This document shows positions 44,931 to 56,290 of a stretch of DNA of 64,000 nucleotides, in pieces. The stretch's first letter is position 1, and the number at the start of each line of letters is the position of its first letter. A program made the position numbers and the translations under genes. Origin of the DNA: Spisula solida (Eukaryota; Mollusca; Bivalvia; Venerida; Mactridae); contig OX365947.1 of assembly GCA_947247005.1 (NCBI GenBank), positions 35,110,760-35,174,759 on the forward strand. The letters are read 5' to 3'. Below the pieces are notes generated by a model that was given only the letters and a program-made list of their open reading frames with translations, searched no databases and had not been told where the DNA came from.

Positions 44931-45313
44931 TAAACTAAACTGACAAATCATTATTCAGAAGAAAGACCAGTATTTCAAACCTTCACCAAGAACAACAGTC
45001 GCAATCAAAAACAATATTTGTGGGGGGGGGGGGCATCCAATGTTTAATGCCTTGTAATAATCAGAAATAATTATATTGCTTGTCTATCTTAAAGTTAGCG
45101 ACCCACATTACGGCTATTAAATAGTAACTTTAAATGAAGCTATACTTAATGTATTTGGCTTTTGTCGACATTCTTTCTGATTGGTAAATTATAAATAAAG
45201 CTACAAGTAAGTACAAGATACCTGAATCGAGGCGGTTTGTTGACAAAAATGGCTCCGAACAATAGAAACAAGTCACATGGGTTACCAAAGTGATGATTGT
45301 GTAATTGAAAGTC
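44931..45313. other. Non-coding; 5' edge of duplicon B
   Basis: (G)11 lies at 45,022-45,032. From about 45,221 (GAATCGAGGCGGTTTGTTGA) the sequence matches the upstream flank of copy C (24,095, inverted) and 27,465-27,530. Confidence 0.5.
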
Positions 45314-45527
45314 TATGACAAAATCAATATTTACATCGGAAAAGCCCATTAACTGCCAGGTGTACGTTTATCGGATTAGCTGAAACCAGATCCTGACGTT
45401 GTCTTGGATGGTTCACCGCCATATTTATATATGTAGTGTAATAAGCTGCGTCTGATGCTGTAGCCGGAGTAATAAATAGCTGAGAGTTCCTATCATCTAG
45501 TACCAATTTAACATTTGAACACGGACT
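45314..45527 (+). promoter_or_regulatory. Conserved promoter of lectin copy B
   Basis: It aligns with 33,301-33,501 over its length. The TATA-like TATTTATATA is at 45,422-45,431, about 97 bases before the ATG. Differences from copy A include one extra base in GATGC(TG)TAGCC and changes in the ACCAGATCC block. Confidence 0.6.
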
Positions 45528-48500
45528 ATGGAACTGTATTGGTGTTTAAACGTGTTTTTATTATTGTTGTATCAGCGGATAGTACATGGACATTATGATT
45601 TTATGTATAAAGAAGGGTTTACATACACGGAGGACGCAATTATAGAAACTATAACCGCAACAAGTGCCTTACAATGTTCACGGAGATGTTCATTTATTGA
45701 CGAGTGCAGGGCGGTCGAATTTCAAGGAGATGCTTCAATGTGTACCGCCTTGAATTCGGTAACTAGGATGAATGTAATGACAAATGAGGAGCAGTATACG
45801 AAAATCGTAAGTTACTTTTTAATGTCCTGTGTAATAAACACATTATTTTAATAATTAATGGTACATTTACGAGGGGGTATCAAAAATGTCGTACACTGGT
45901 CCGTCCATTTTTATATGCGTAATGGGATTGAATTATTTGTTTTGCCATCTTAAAATATATTCATGTGTGAACTAGAAAACGAATATCAAATTGGGTATAT
46001 GCTAATATCAATAAAATATTTAATCGATTTAAAAGATGACCGACAGCAACCCGGCGCATATTTCAACGTCACAACGTCTTCCAACATCAACGCATCTGTC
46101 ACGTTTTGATCGCCCATTGGTTATTCTTTCACAAAGTGTGATCTTGCACACCCGATTCACTTTTGCCATGTACTGATCTACTGGTCGTTAAAGCTTTGAA
46201 CTCGCATGTAATAATGCTCGCTCATTATGTGATTTGCAGTCGACAATAACGCACCGTTTTCCGAAAATGGTCACCCTCAAGGTTAATTCTTAATTTTGGG
46301 TAATATTGCATTATCACAAGGCGCAAAACAGGACTTTAGGCTAGATGTAGATTGTTTTCAAACATGATTTAGCATCGACTGCGTCCTTGTGTTAACTCCT
46401 GTTGCATTTGTCATCGCAATAGTGTGTTTAAAGTTTAAAAGAAATGCCCTCGAAAGTATGACCGGTGCTGGGTTTGCTCATCTGTTTGAAGTCATGTGAT
46501 CCAACACTCACAAACCTAAGACAGTTCCGAGATAATGTGTTGAACTGTTCAATATCCTTCCGGAAAACTCAAATTTGACTGCGTTTTCTGTGTAAATATT
46601 TGTATGGTACAGTTAATGAAATATTTGACCAATTCAGTTTTTTATCACACTGCTCATGAGGTCTTAGTTACCGACAAGCAACCTGTAACTCTTTCATCGC
46701 TACATATCTTTTACCCTTTTTAACAGTAATAGTACTTAGGCAGTCTCACGTATGTACGCTTTAGTGGTATGTTCTAATCTCATCCCTTTGTTGTGGTATA
46801 TCTGAGTAAAGAGCAAAATACAATGACAATTCGATGGTCTGAGCGTAACGTCATTTTGCAAAGTGCTCCAACGTCATGAAATGCGATTAAAGTCACGCTA
46901 CACAAATCATCATGTTTTGACGCCACATCAGTAAGCATGCAACTAGCGCCATGATATATACAAGAGGTTGAAGCTACTGTATTAATATTAACGTCGGTGG
47001 TTTAATCTTTGAAATCGGATGACAATTCACAGAATTATAAGTAAATGTCAAGTCCATTATCATTTTAAAGTGCGCCGCGGAGCATTATTTAAGTTACCAT
47101 AGTAACCGCCACATACTTAGCGAAATGTTATATTCGATGAAAATTTGAAAAACAATTTAAAATAAGTAGTTGTAATGTATGTGTGGTTGTTGTGGAAATC
47201 AGTCAAAAACTAAACAAATGACAGGCCCAACGCAACTTTTTGATACCCCCTCGTACAATGATACTACATGTAGTAACATTACTAAAAATATACTATTCAA
47301 ACTTTGCTAAGGGCCAATAAATTGATTTGGATGTCCGTCTTACGTTCAATGTACAACACCGATGAAGAAAACGTTGTGCAATTAATAAAATATCACCTTA
47401 TCTGCTTCTAAAGTTCAAAGCTTGATGTCTTGCATTTGATACGCATTGCCAAATTGAGGTCGTTTTCCGGGTAACTGATAAGCCCTATTGGCGGGGACCA
47501 AAGTGGCTAGATTAATATGGGAATGTTTATCCCATTTTTATTACCATATCGTGTAAGACCCAAAATGCCAAGAAAACGACCGCGTTCCGTTACTCCAGAG
47601 GCATGAATGCAGCACAGACATTTTAATGGGGTTGGGCTTATCAGCACTTAGACATTAAATTTCGATGTAATCGTTATTGGTTTACTATATTGCAGCTGTA
47701 GCATTATGTTTTTGAAAATTCTACCGGTCAATCTTATTCAATTTGCAAAATATTCAAATGGAAAATTTCTTGGCCCTTATCAAAGTTTGAGTAGTAGAAT
47801 AATAATAAACAAGTCAATTGATTGTTTTGGTGGGAAAACGAGTAAGAGGAATAATAAAATATGTCAAAAATGAAATTTAAAACCAAATTTTAAATAAAAA
47901 TGTCCTCACCATACTTAAAATATGAAAATGTACACTCCCCAAAAGTGCTAAACCGCCAGTTTATATTTCATTCCTGTTTTTTGAAAAATGCATGTATTCA
48001 CCTGAAATTTCGCATACCGCTACATGATAAAGAGATGCAGCTGAGTATTATTTTATTTTTACCGTTTTGCAGTTAATTTCAGTGCATTCGGTGTATTGCG
48101 TAATAATGCATTTTTGCACGTGCAATGCATGTGGACCAGAATTTACGCGCCCATGAACAAAATCGGTATTACTGATGACTGTTCATCTTGAAAAAGACGT
48201 TAAATGCTGAAATTGACTCGAGAGGAACACTCATGAGATTACGAAAAACCACTGTGAACACAATTCCTAGTTGACATTTTTTATTTTATTAATATGTTTT
48301 TAATAATGCATTTATTAACACGAAACTTCACATAATGACATATGAATACCCAAATGAAGCAAAACATTTGTTTGTTTTGGCCTACTTACGGTCTAATTCA
48401 CCGTTTTAGACTTGTTGCGTAATCTAGCATAATTTACACGTGTAATGCGTGCGCGTCGAACAGCACGTGTTCATGCACGGTTTTGAAGTTAGTGAAGATT

Positions 48501-49959
48501 TTCCTACGCGAAAAATACCTGTTGAAATGTTGAATTTGGCATACACATAACGCGGTTGACGTGTCGGGATGTCGTCAGTTTAATGAAGTTGCGGCCATCA
48601 GTTTTGCTTTTTATTATAAAAATGAGTTTCTATTTCGTTTGTAATTGTTATTTTAATGATTATTTTCGTTTTTTTCATTTACAGGACCTTATATTTTTAA
48701 CTCATCACCCAAGCAAAATTTGCAAAATCGACATTTAATTGAAATAGCCTTTGTGAAATTTTGTTGTAAGATTCTTGAACCTCACCCAGGTTCGTTTTGC
48801 GTCAATCTCGGCATGTAACGTGTTTTTCTGGGAGAGCAGACATCGGTTGTGCTAAATGTTAATGAACACGTGCTTGTTTCGTTGCAATATGCACGTGTTC
48901 ATGAACAATTTTGGTGAAATATGTTGTGACTTTGTAAAGTAGACTTCATTACGTAACGCGCCTCTAACGAGTAACATGACCGTTTATATGCCAAAATGAA
49001 TCAATAATTACATGCATGTAGAGACTTACGAAAAAAGTATTTTAAACCTTATTTCTGTCACTGGCCACACCATAATAAATTCATTTCATTGCTGAATTCT
49101 ACTTCCAAACTATCTATTAATAACTTGTCAAAATTTATTTATTTCGCAAATAAAATCAGAATTTCTGTTTAAGACATTTCACATTTTCATAAAAATGTCA
49201 TCCTTTTTATCATCCTTTATTTCAAGACCCTTCAGAAAACTATGTTAAAATTTCACCCTGTCACAATGTTTACACATTCCTGCAGACTTTCCATATTTTC
49301 TCTTTCTAGTATATTTGATTATTTGTTTGATTATAAATTGTATTAATGCAATTTTATGTCAATAAACTATATGTTATGTTATGTATGTTATGTATTATTC
49401 AAGTATTGGTATGCGCAAAATTTCATTAGAGTACGTGCAGTATTAACAAAATTATAACACATAATTATGGTGGCGGTTTAGAACGTTTGGGTAGTGTATG
49501 TAGCATTACAATATAATGTCCATGATTTATTTGCAGGTTTGTGACGAAGGATGGGTCCGATTTTCTATGTCCTGCTACATGCTTTCACCCGTTAAGTATA
49601 ACTGGACTCAGTGTGTAGGTATTTGTGGCGAGGGTGGTGGATACCTTGCCTCGGATACGTCTCATCTGGAAAGTGAATTTATCATTAAGTTCAAAAATAC
49701 TGGGGTATGGCTTGGTGGAAAAAAAGAGCTCGGGCACTGGGGATGGATCAACGGGGATACCTGGAATTATACAAATTGGTTCCCAGGGAAACCATCAAAT
49801 ACCGCTGGTGGTAATTGCCTTACGTATTACAAAACAGCAACCGGGTGGAATAATTATGGTTGCGAAAACATGCGGAAATGCGTGTGCGAAAGAAGGCACC
49901 AAGAGATGCGTCAGAAGAATAGTACAAAAGACAAAAGAGAAATATACGTCAGACTGTAA
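45528..49959 (+). CDS. Secreted PAN-like/C-type lectin protein, copy B
   Basis: Exons are 45,528-45,806 and 49,537-49,959 (GTAAGT donor, TTTATTTGCAG acceptor, phase 0), 233 residues in all. The signal peptide and PAN-like cysteines match copy A (ALQCSRRCSFIDECRAVEF). In the lectin domain the sugar/calcium positions have drifted: KPS replaces EPS, and WNN replaces WND, so calcium-dependent binding is probably lost or changed. The stop used by copy A is AAG here, and reading continues for 21 residues (RHQEMRQKNSTKDKREIYVRL region) to a TAA that lies inside the left arm of the large inverted-repeat insertion. The 3.73-kb intron contains three transposons absent from copy A. Frames are open and splice sites intact, so it may be expressed. 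Confidence 0.75.
45870..47253. mobile_element. Mariner-like element, 1,384 bp, in copy B intron
   Basis: The ends are CGAGGGGGTATCAAAAA, mirrored at the right (TTTTTGATACCCCCTCG), with TA at 45,868-45,869 and 47,254-47,255. The size is close to that of an autonomous mariner, but no transposase frame or motif is visible on either strand, so it is non-coding or too decayed. The copy A intron lacks it, giving a clean empty site. Confidence 0.92.
47293..47794. mobile_element. TA-flanked MITE, 502 bp, in copy B intron
   Basis: The TIRs are CTATTCAAACTTTGCTAAGG and, inverted, CTACTCAAACTTTGATAAGG, continuing GCCAA.AAATT. TA lies at 47,291-47,292 and 47,795-47,796. No open frame. It is absent from the copy A intron. 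Confidence 0.9.
47933..49496. mobile_element. TA-flanked TIR element, 1,564 bp, with internal repeats, in copy B intron
   Basis: The ends are CACTCCCCAAAAGTGCTAAA and, inverted, CACTACCCAAACGTTCTAAA, both continuing CCGCCA. TA lies at 47,931-47,932 and 49,497-49,498. Inside, three diverged units share CACGTG.AATGC.TG, GTTCATG.AC..TTTTG and TGTTGAAATGTTGAATTTG-like words, near 48,115-48,230, 48,435-48,545 and 48,860-48,960. No transposase recognised. It is absent from the copy A intron. Confidence 0.88.
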
Positions 49960-50990
49960 TAATATTTGGTATGATTGAAGTATGAGATGTGAACTTTAAC
50001 AACTCGCGGTTTTTAGTTAAAAAAATAAGTTTATTAGCGTTTAAAGCGCCACCTGGCGGGACGTCATTTTCGTAGCAGTTTTGACGCGTTTACTCCGTTT
50101 TCAAAATACATTCTTACCTTTCGATAAAATGAAAACTATCTGCTAGTCGAACTTTGTATGCTGCGTATATTCACAGGAACTTGCATTTATGATTTTAAAA
50201 AAAAATGAAAAAAAAAATTGAAAAAAAACCTCCACAAATATTGGCTTTAAAGGCCGATATTAGACGATTATCGGTACCGATCGGTTGAGGTGCGGATGTA
50301 TTCTGTATTGTTATTAGCCCCTTTAACTGCCTAGATCATAATTATGTTTTAACTGTCAAGTTGGTATAGAGAAAATATTTGTATGAGAATAGTTCGTGGG
50401 ATACAATCGCATTGCATTCATGTCTATATTTATAATTTTAATACTGGCTGTACAGTAGGCCCAGTGAAAAAAAACTTTCAATTTTTTTTTTCATTTTATT
50501 TTTTCAATTTATAAATGCAAGTTCCTGTGGTATATTGGTATATTTCATTTCATGCTAAATTTAATTTTATTCGAGTGACGTCCCTAAAACTGCGCCATTT
50601 TCATCATTTTGACGGTCCAAAAAACGCCGCATTTTTGTGTTTAAATTCAAATGTCGAAAAAACGGGACGGTCAAAGTTTTTAAAATTTTACTATGACATT
50701 ATATATATATAAATGTATATAATATGTAGGAATTACTGAATGCGTGCACATGATATGATTAATAAACCTAGTATATGGGTTGGGTAAAGTAAGGAGAATA
50801 TGCATGCCTTCATACATATTCATTTTGACAACAATGGTGGTTGCCATGGAAACACATACTATCAAAAACACCACTAAAACAGGATCGTATCATAGAGTGA
50901 AAATTATTAAATCTACATGTACGCTTATCAGAAATTGGTATATGGAAAGAGAACAATATTGAGAGTTCGAACTCCATTCTGTTTGTTCAA
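49932..50990 (+). repeat. Left arm of the ~11.5-kb inverted-repeat structure
   Basis: Sequence starting ACAAAAGAGAAATATACGTC is repeated inverted, ending at 61,437. Shared stretches include GTATGATTG.AGTATGAGA, GCGCCACCTGGCGGGA, GCAGTTTTGACGCGTTT, TTTCGATAAAATGAAAA and GACGGTCCAAAAAA. The second half (50,640-50,860: GAAAAAACGGGACGGTCAA, GTTGCCATGGAAACA) pairs with 57,727-57,100. Similarity fades at about 50,990. A MITE (50,172-50,530) interrupts this arm. The arm sits immediately after, and partly within, the last codons of lectin copy B. Confidence 0.85.
50172..50530. mobile_element. MITE, 359 bp, 7-bp target duplication
   Basis: The TIR CACAGGAACTTGCATTTAT is mirrored at the right. GTATATT is duplicated at 50,165-50,171 and 50,531-50,537. 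Poly-A/poly-T-rich stretches follow each TIR. The right arm of the surrounding inverted repeat (near 61,215-61,200) lacks it, confirming an insertion. A 7-8 base duplication would fit hAT-like elements, but the class is open. Confidence 0.9.
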
Positions 50991-51219
50991 TATGATAAAC
51001 TGCGCTGTAACTATAACAACACAAACGTTGAAATACACTACCCGAACCTTCTAACACTCCTTACATGTGTTCGCGATTGCATCAAGTAAACTAATCCGGT
51101 TTTCTTACTATGTCGCACAGTGCTAGGTGCGGTGTTGACAAGGTGGCTCTTTTGCAGAAGCAGAAAAAAGTTTAGTGGAATAAGCTCAAAAAGCAATATT
51201 TAAATTAAATAAATATTTA

Positions 51220-52040
51220 ATGAAATTCACTGACGTTTCTATAACACACAGATTAGAACTATTTGACAAGTTAATTTTACCTATTTTATGTTACGCATGT
51301 GAGGTAAGGGGTTTTAGTAACGCAGAGCATACAGAGAGAATTCATACGATATATTGTAAAAATGTGTTAAGAGTAAAACGATCAACACAAAATGATTTCA
51401 TCTATGGTATACTAGGTCGATTTAGTCTAAAAAACTTCAGATACATACGAATAATTAAATACCGGTTAAAAGTTCTGAATAGTTCAGAAAATAAGTACCG
51501 TGAGTTGATTTGTAATATACTAAAAATAGATGCAGATCGATATCCGAATAAAAAGTCATGGGTATTGTCGGTTAAAACACTACTATCAAAGTTAGGTTTT
51601 CAAGATGTTTGGCTAAACCAAGGCGTTGAAAACAACAACTTATTCATCCATATTTTCAAACAACGGTTACATGATACCAGCTTACAAGACTGGCACGCAC
51701 GCGTAGAAGAATCTTCTAAGGCATTATTTTACAAAGAAATTATAAATTTTGATTATCAATATTTTCTTAAATGTGTTAATATCCCAAAATATAGAACGGC
51801 AATGACACGTTTAATTGTTTCCTCACACAATCTTCGCATAGAAACAGGTAGATGGCAAAGACAAAAAGAATTGAAGCACGTAATAGATTATGTCTTTCTT
51901 GCAATAAGGTCGAAAATGAATATCATTTTATTCTCGAATGTACAAAATATAACGACTTACGAGAAGCTTACATCAATAGATTTTACTGGATACGACCAAG
52001 GCATACACAAGGTAAAATAACTCTTTTAAAACAATTGTGA
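51220..52040 (+). pseudogene. LINE C-terminal relic (same family as 28,859-29,440)
   Basis: An open frame at 51,220-51,860 reads RLELFDKLILPILCYACEVR, ERIHTIYCKNVLRVKR, then VWLNQGVENNNLFIHIFKQR and RIETGRWQRQ: the post-RT part of a non-LTR polymerase. After a frameshift near 51,860 it continues to 52,040 with CLSCNKVENEYHFILEC (C-x2-C-x8-H-x4-C) and ends LLKQL. The RT core is absent. Its homologue in the full-length LINE is LQLFDHTILPILSYGCEIW. It lies inside the large inverted-repeat structure. Confidence 0.88.
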
Positions 52041-54422
52041 TTCAACAATTAGAAACTTAAGTGTTTTTATTTTTAAAGCATTTAAAATTCAACAAGATGA
52101 ACTTTAATTTAACAGATATTTTTTCAAAGGAAGACTGGTTGTTTTGTTGGAAATATCACCTTGAAATATTTATAATGCTAAATATACGTCTGCATGTCTT
52201 CGTGTGTCATAAGGCCTATTGATTTTTTTCGTTCACGTACGTTTTTATGACCATGTTCTTCCCAAGCAATGTATATTATCTAAGATGAATATTGATTATC
52301 TGCATGCGTAAGTATGTATTTTTATGTTTCACAATTATGTTATATTATTTTGTAAATTGTGTATCCCTTCTCCGCTGTATGACCTAGCTAACTATCTTTC
52401 CATGCTTTCATCCCCCACCTGTCAATATCCGTTTTTCTTTTCCTGACTGTAACCTGTGGCGTTGCCATCCATATGTAATGTTATTCTCTCATTATGACTG
52501 TTGTAAACAGATTGTTTTTCACCATTTACCCTTCTCCGCTTAACAACCACTCTCTCTCCCTCTCTTTATCCACGCATAATTCGCACGTCCACATACTGCT
52601 TTTCGCTTTGTCTCACTTTGTTTTTGTTGTCGTTTTATTTTCATATGTAAATTTTTACTTGCCGTTGCCATGTTTGCTACATATGTTTTGTAGTAATGTG
52701 TGTATATCTGACAGGCCTTTGAAAAATAAACTAACATATTGCTTGGTATGTGACGCGAGTTTTGCCTAAGAAAACAAATATAAAGCTGCCAACGAAAGTT
52801 ACAACCAACCGTAGGTATCTTATTCTTCGATTTGAGTAGTACCTATCCACGCAACTCAATATATGTCGTCAATACGATGCATGTCATAACGTTTGTTCGA
52901 AACCAGCTCAACTGCCTGGATAGCGGTTGAGTCGGATTCGGGCAAAAACGGTGACGTAATGAAAAAAGTGGCATATATAGTAATCATTCCCGGCTTAAGC
53001 GTAGATGATTTCTCGTTAAAATCTGTCGAATAATAAAGTATTGATATTGACAGTACTTGCGTTCTTGGCCAAAATTTCGGTCATATACTACATGGTATGT
53101 CCACACTGAGGTACATTTGTCACACATATGGACAGCAAATATAGAAGCAATTGATGCAGTAACTCTTCAAAAACACCCAAGCCATTCATGAGACAGCCAA
53201 AAATAGAAAAATAGAAAGGCACTAATAATGAAAATACTTGTAATTACTCGGCATTACAAGCACATGCTGGATTCTGACGATATGGTACTTCTTCATAACT
53301 TTTTTCTCTGCAACCTTGATTTATTGAATAGTCAAAATTGATAAATTGTATAAAAATGAAACAGAACATGTGATTCTGTGTTATAGTTGTAAGGGACCCC
53401 CTTACATTTACATCATCAAGATCAACATATTTAACCCAGTGAAAACCATGGCAGCACCCTGTATGTGCTACACGATGAGTAAACATTATCAGCTGTTTGT
53501 GCCATCAGGCTCAACTGAGGATTACATTCTACAAATGGACAGTCTTCAAATGACATGGATTCAAGGTCGCGAAAACTAGTGACAATTGTGATTCTCCATC
53601 AAATACGCGTTTTAGAACAAAATGAACTTCAGCATGTAGGTTTAACACGATAAATTTATGAATAACTCACCATTCAGTGCTTAATTACAACCAACAGACT
53701 GGATTTTCAGTGTTTTACACAATGTTTATATTGACGTCTGTCACGGAACATTCACAGGATATCGGGCGTCATACCACTAAATGAGACGGTGACCAGAAAT
53801 TAGAAAGTGACTTACAGTGTGTTCAAATCTTTTCTGAGTCTAGTGAAACATTCTGTGTGAACATTAATCTACAGATCTTCCAGATATATGAACTTAAATG
53901 ACAGTAGTATCTGGGTCAGTTTTGGCCTGCATTTGACAAATGGCGGCTTCCTAACTTCTGTGGTACGGGACTATTTTCGAACTGTAAACTCGTGGCTTTT
54001 TGTGTATGTTTCTTTTTCAGCCTTGAAACTTTACAGATACTTTATTGATGTAAAATTGTTTAATATGCACGTCAGAGCCAGTCACATAAAGTCTTATGTT
54101 ATTGTCTATCAATGAACTATTTTTACAAAGTGTAGCCCTACACTTCTGGCCCGTATTGTTGCGCACTGCCAATACTAGCGTGGCTTTTATTTATTGTGTA
54201 CTGTTATATTGTTATATGATATTGATGTTGTGGCTTTTTGTATTATATTAAGAAGCCATGATCGAGCCACACTTAAACATGGCATTTTATGTAATGTAAG
54301 CTGAATTTAGTGGGGACTGATCACAGTACACACTTTAAAGCCAGCTTTCGATTGGTTCATGTGGTCATGTGACCCTATCGAGAAGTGTATATAACTGGCG
54401 TCGTCAGAATATTTCAGTTATA
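52041..54422. other. Non-coding stretch inside the inverted-repeat structure
   Basis: I find no supported gene. A frame at 53,346-53,579 (YSCKGPPYIYIIKINIFNPV, then LQMDSLQMTWIQGREN) looks mildly protein-like but matches nothing I know. About 52,905-53,115 is a faint relative of 19,440-19,660. Confidence 0.35.
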
Positions 54423-54740
54423 GGTGGACAAGTGGTCTAGTGGTGTGGGCTACTGACTGCTGGGTTCGATCCCTACTCCAGACGGTCAAAATAGAAATGC
54501 TTTTCAGTGTTTCCCACCTAACATAACTAAACTTACTAACAGTCTTTCGGACGAGACGTTAAGCGAGGTCCCGTGTATGATGCTTTACATCGGCACGTAA
54601 AAGAACCAGGGTGCTTCTGGAACTGGAGCATCTTCTGTATCATGCACTATCCCCGAAACACTAAAGTGACTAACCTCTTCTGGGGGCCTCGCCCATATGG
54701 ATTATCCGGTGGCGAGGATAAATAAAAGCAAATAAACATT
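54423..54740 (+). mobile_element. tRNA-derived SINE, near full length
   Basis: Box A is TGGTCTAGTGGT (54,432-54,443) and box B GGGTTCGATCCC (54,462-54,473). The body reads AAATGCTTTTCAGTGTTTCCC, TCGGACGAGACGTTAAGCGAG and CACGTAAAAGAACCAGGGTG, with CTGTATCATGCACTATCCCC. It ends CGAGGATAAATAAAAGC. The GGACGAGACGTTAA...GTCCCGTGT and CACGTAAAAGAACC blocks resemble the conserved centre of widespread metazoan SINE superfamilies. Relatives are at 37,391 and 56,160. Confidence 0.9.
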
Positions 54741-55322
54741 TCAGTTATCCACTTCGTCACCGAAGACGTAACATGTTTAGTTTTTGAACTATCTACTAGC
54801 TATACCAGCTCCTACTTAATACTTAGCTATCTACAAGGTATTAGAACTATCTAGAAGGTTGATGTTAATTACAATAGGCCTACTTATACTATTTGATTAT
54901 GAATGAGATTTTCCAAGTATGGAACGCCTGTGCTGCCTAGTGATGTAATTGTGCATTCACCAGTCTTTGTAGATCTATGTACATTATGTAATGTTTAAGT
55001 CAAGCGAAGTGGATCCTTTTATACAGCCTTGGTCCCTCGTTGTCAGGTCTATGAGGTTATAGCACTTTATATATGACGCACGTCATTCACCAGATGTCCT
55101 TTATGATGTTATGATGTCACTGTTTATGAATACAGTTGCGTATCCAGTTAATTTATAGTTGTGTATACTTTTATCCTATACATAGTTACACCCTTGAATA
55201 TATATTTTGATCTAAGAAGTATTGCGGCATACCGCCGTTATTAAACGATGTAGACGAAACCAGTTGTTGTTGTTCTGCCACGATGGTGTGTACGTAGAGA
55301 CAGAGGTCACATAATCTGTTCT
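54741..55322. other. Non-coding stretch
   Basis: AT-rich with short repeated words (ACTATCTA.TAG near 54,790-54,860). I see no gene or element. Confidence 0.35.
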
Positions 55323-55650
55323 TGCCTGCTTGGGTGGTGTTCCACAGGCGTGGATATACACCCAAGCAAGTTATCATGGACGTTAAAGTAAACCAGCATC
55401 CTCGACTAACAGGGAACGTTAAAACAGAGCATGAAGAGGCACCTTACACAATCAGTAACAGAAGAAGACCTTTCTGTTTTACCTGCTTGGGCGGAGTTCC
55501 ACAGGCGTGGATATACACCCAAGCAAGTTACCATGGAGATTACACATTCGGTGACAGAAATAGACCTTTCTGTTTTACCTGCTTGGGCGGAGTTCCACAT
55601 GTGTGAATATACACCCAAGCAAGTTATCATGGATATTACATACACTACAG
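55323..55650. repeat. Three-copy repeat, each a hairpin
   Basis: TGCTTGGG(T/C)GG(T/A)GTTCCACA, then GTG.ATATACACCCAAGCAAGT, occurs at about 55,327, 55,483 and 55,580, with TAGACCTTTCTGTTTTACC before copies two and three. Each unit is a hairpin of CTTGGGTG against CACCCAAG. AGTAAACCAGCATCC flanks the array on both sides (55,388 and 55,650). Confidence 0.85.
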
Positions 55651-55699
55651 TAAACCAGCATCCTTGACTATAAGGGTTACCTCAAATGAGCGCAGGGGG

Positions 55700-55970
55700 T
55701 ACCTTAGATAGTAAAGAGAATTTGAAAGGACTCCCGACCCTTTATTAGCATAATGTATTAGCATAAAATGATTAGCTACTACACTGTCTATATTTATCAC
55801 CCGGTAGTATGTTTTCATAAAGCGGGAAGTATCAGGAAGACAATCGAGATGAAATACCAACACAAATCTAAAGGACCGATATATATTGCAGGCAAGAACC
55901 TTGTAATATATTCATGTATAAAGGTTAGGATCATGTCAAATTATCTAAGCTATACTACCTAATATGAAAA
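55700..55970 (+). repeat. Dispersed repeat (relative of 4,861-5,115)
   Basis: Shared words in the same order are TTATTAGCATAA, CTATATTTATCACCCGGT, AAGCGGGAAGTATCAGGAAG, ACACAAATCTAAAGGACCGA, GCAAGAACCT and TAATATATTCATG. No coding frame, class unknown. Confidence 0.55.
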
Positions 55971-56159
55971 ATCCGAGCTTTTCAGATGTAGTCAAAATGG
56001 TTCCAATTGTGTATTTCCCATAACACAGAACATGTGAAGTTACGGAGGATTGCGTGTTAGTTAATTAAATATTAGTTCGTAAAACACATATGCAGAAAAC
56101 TTTGTTGCTATAAAATATAAGAACTTAAATTAACCAATATCTAATATTATATCGGGGTA

Positions 56160-56290
56160 GGGATGGAAATGTGGTTAGTGCTTTGATTAAAAATCCAGAT
56201 GTCTTTAGTTCAAATCTTGCCGGGTAACTGGAAATTTCAGAAATGCTTTCCAGTGTTTCCCATCCAACTAGAGATGAACTTGTTTATAAC
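56160..56290 (+). mobile_element. Old SINE fragment
   Basis: GGTTAGTGCTTTGAT, TAGTTCAAATCTTGCC and AGAAATGCTTTCCAGTGTTTC, then CCATCCAACTA, match the head and first body part of the 54,423 SINE, but are diverged. Confidence 0.6.

Noticed and set aside
45870..47253. Autonomous mariner transposase
   Set aside because: Size fits, but no frame of useful length and no catalytic motif on either strand.
53346..53579. 78-codon frame with CYSCKGPP and QMDSLQMTWIQG
   Set aside because: Composition is plausible for an exon, but there is no domain, no matching splice context and it lies amid repeats.
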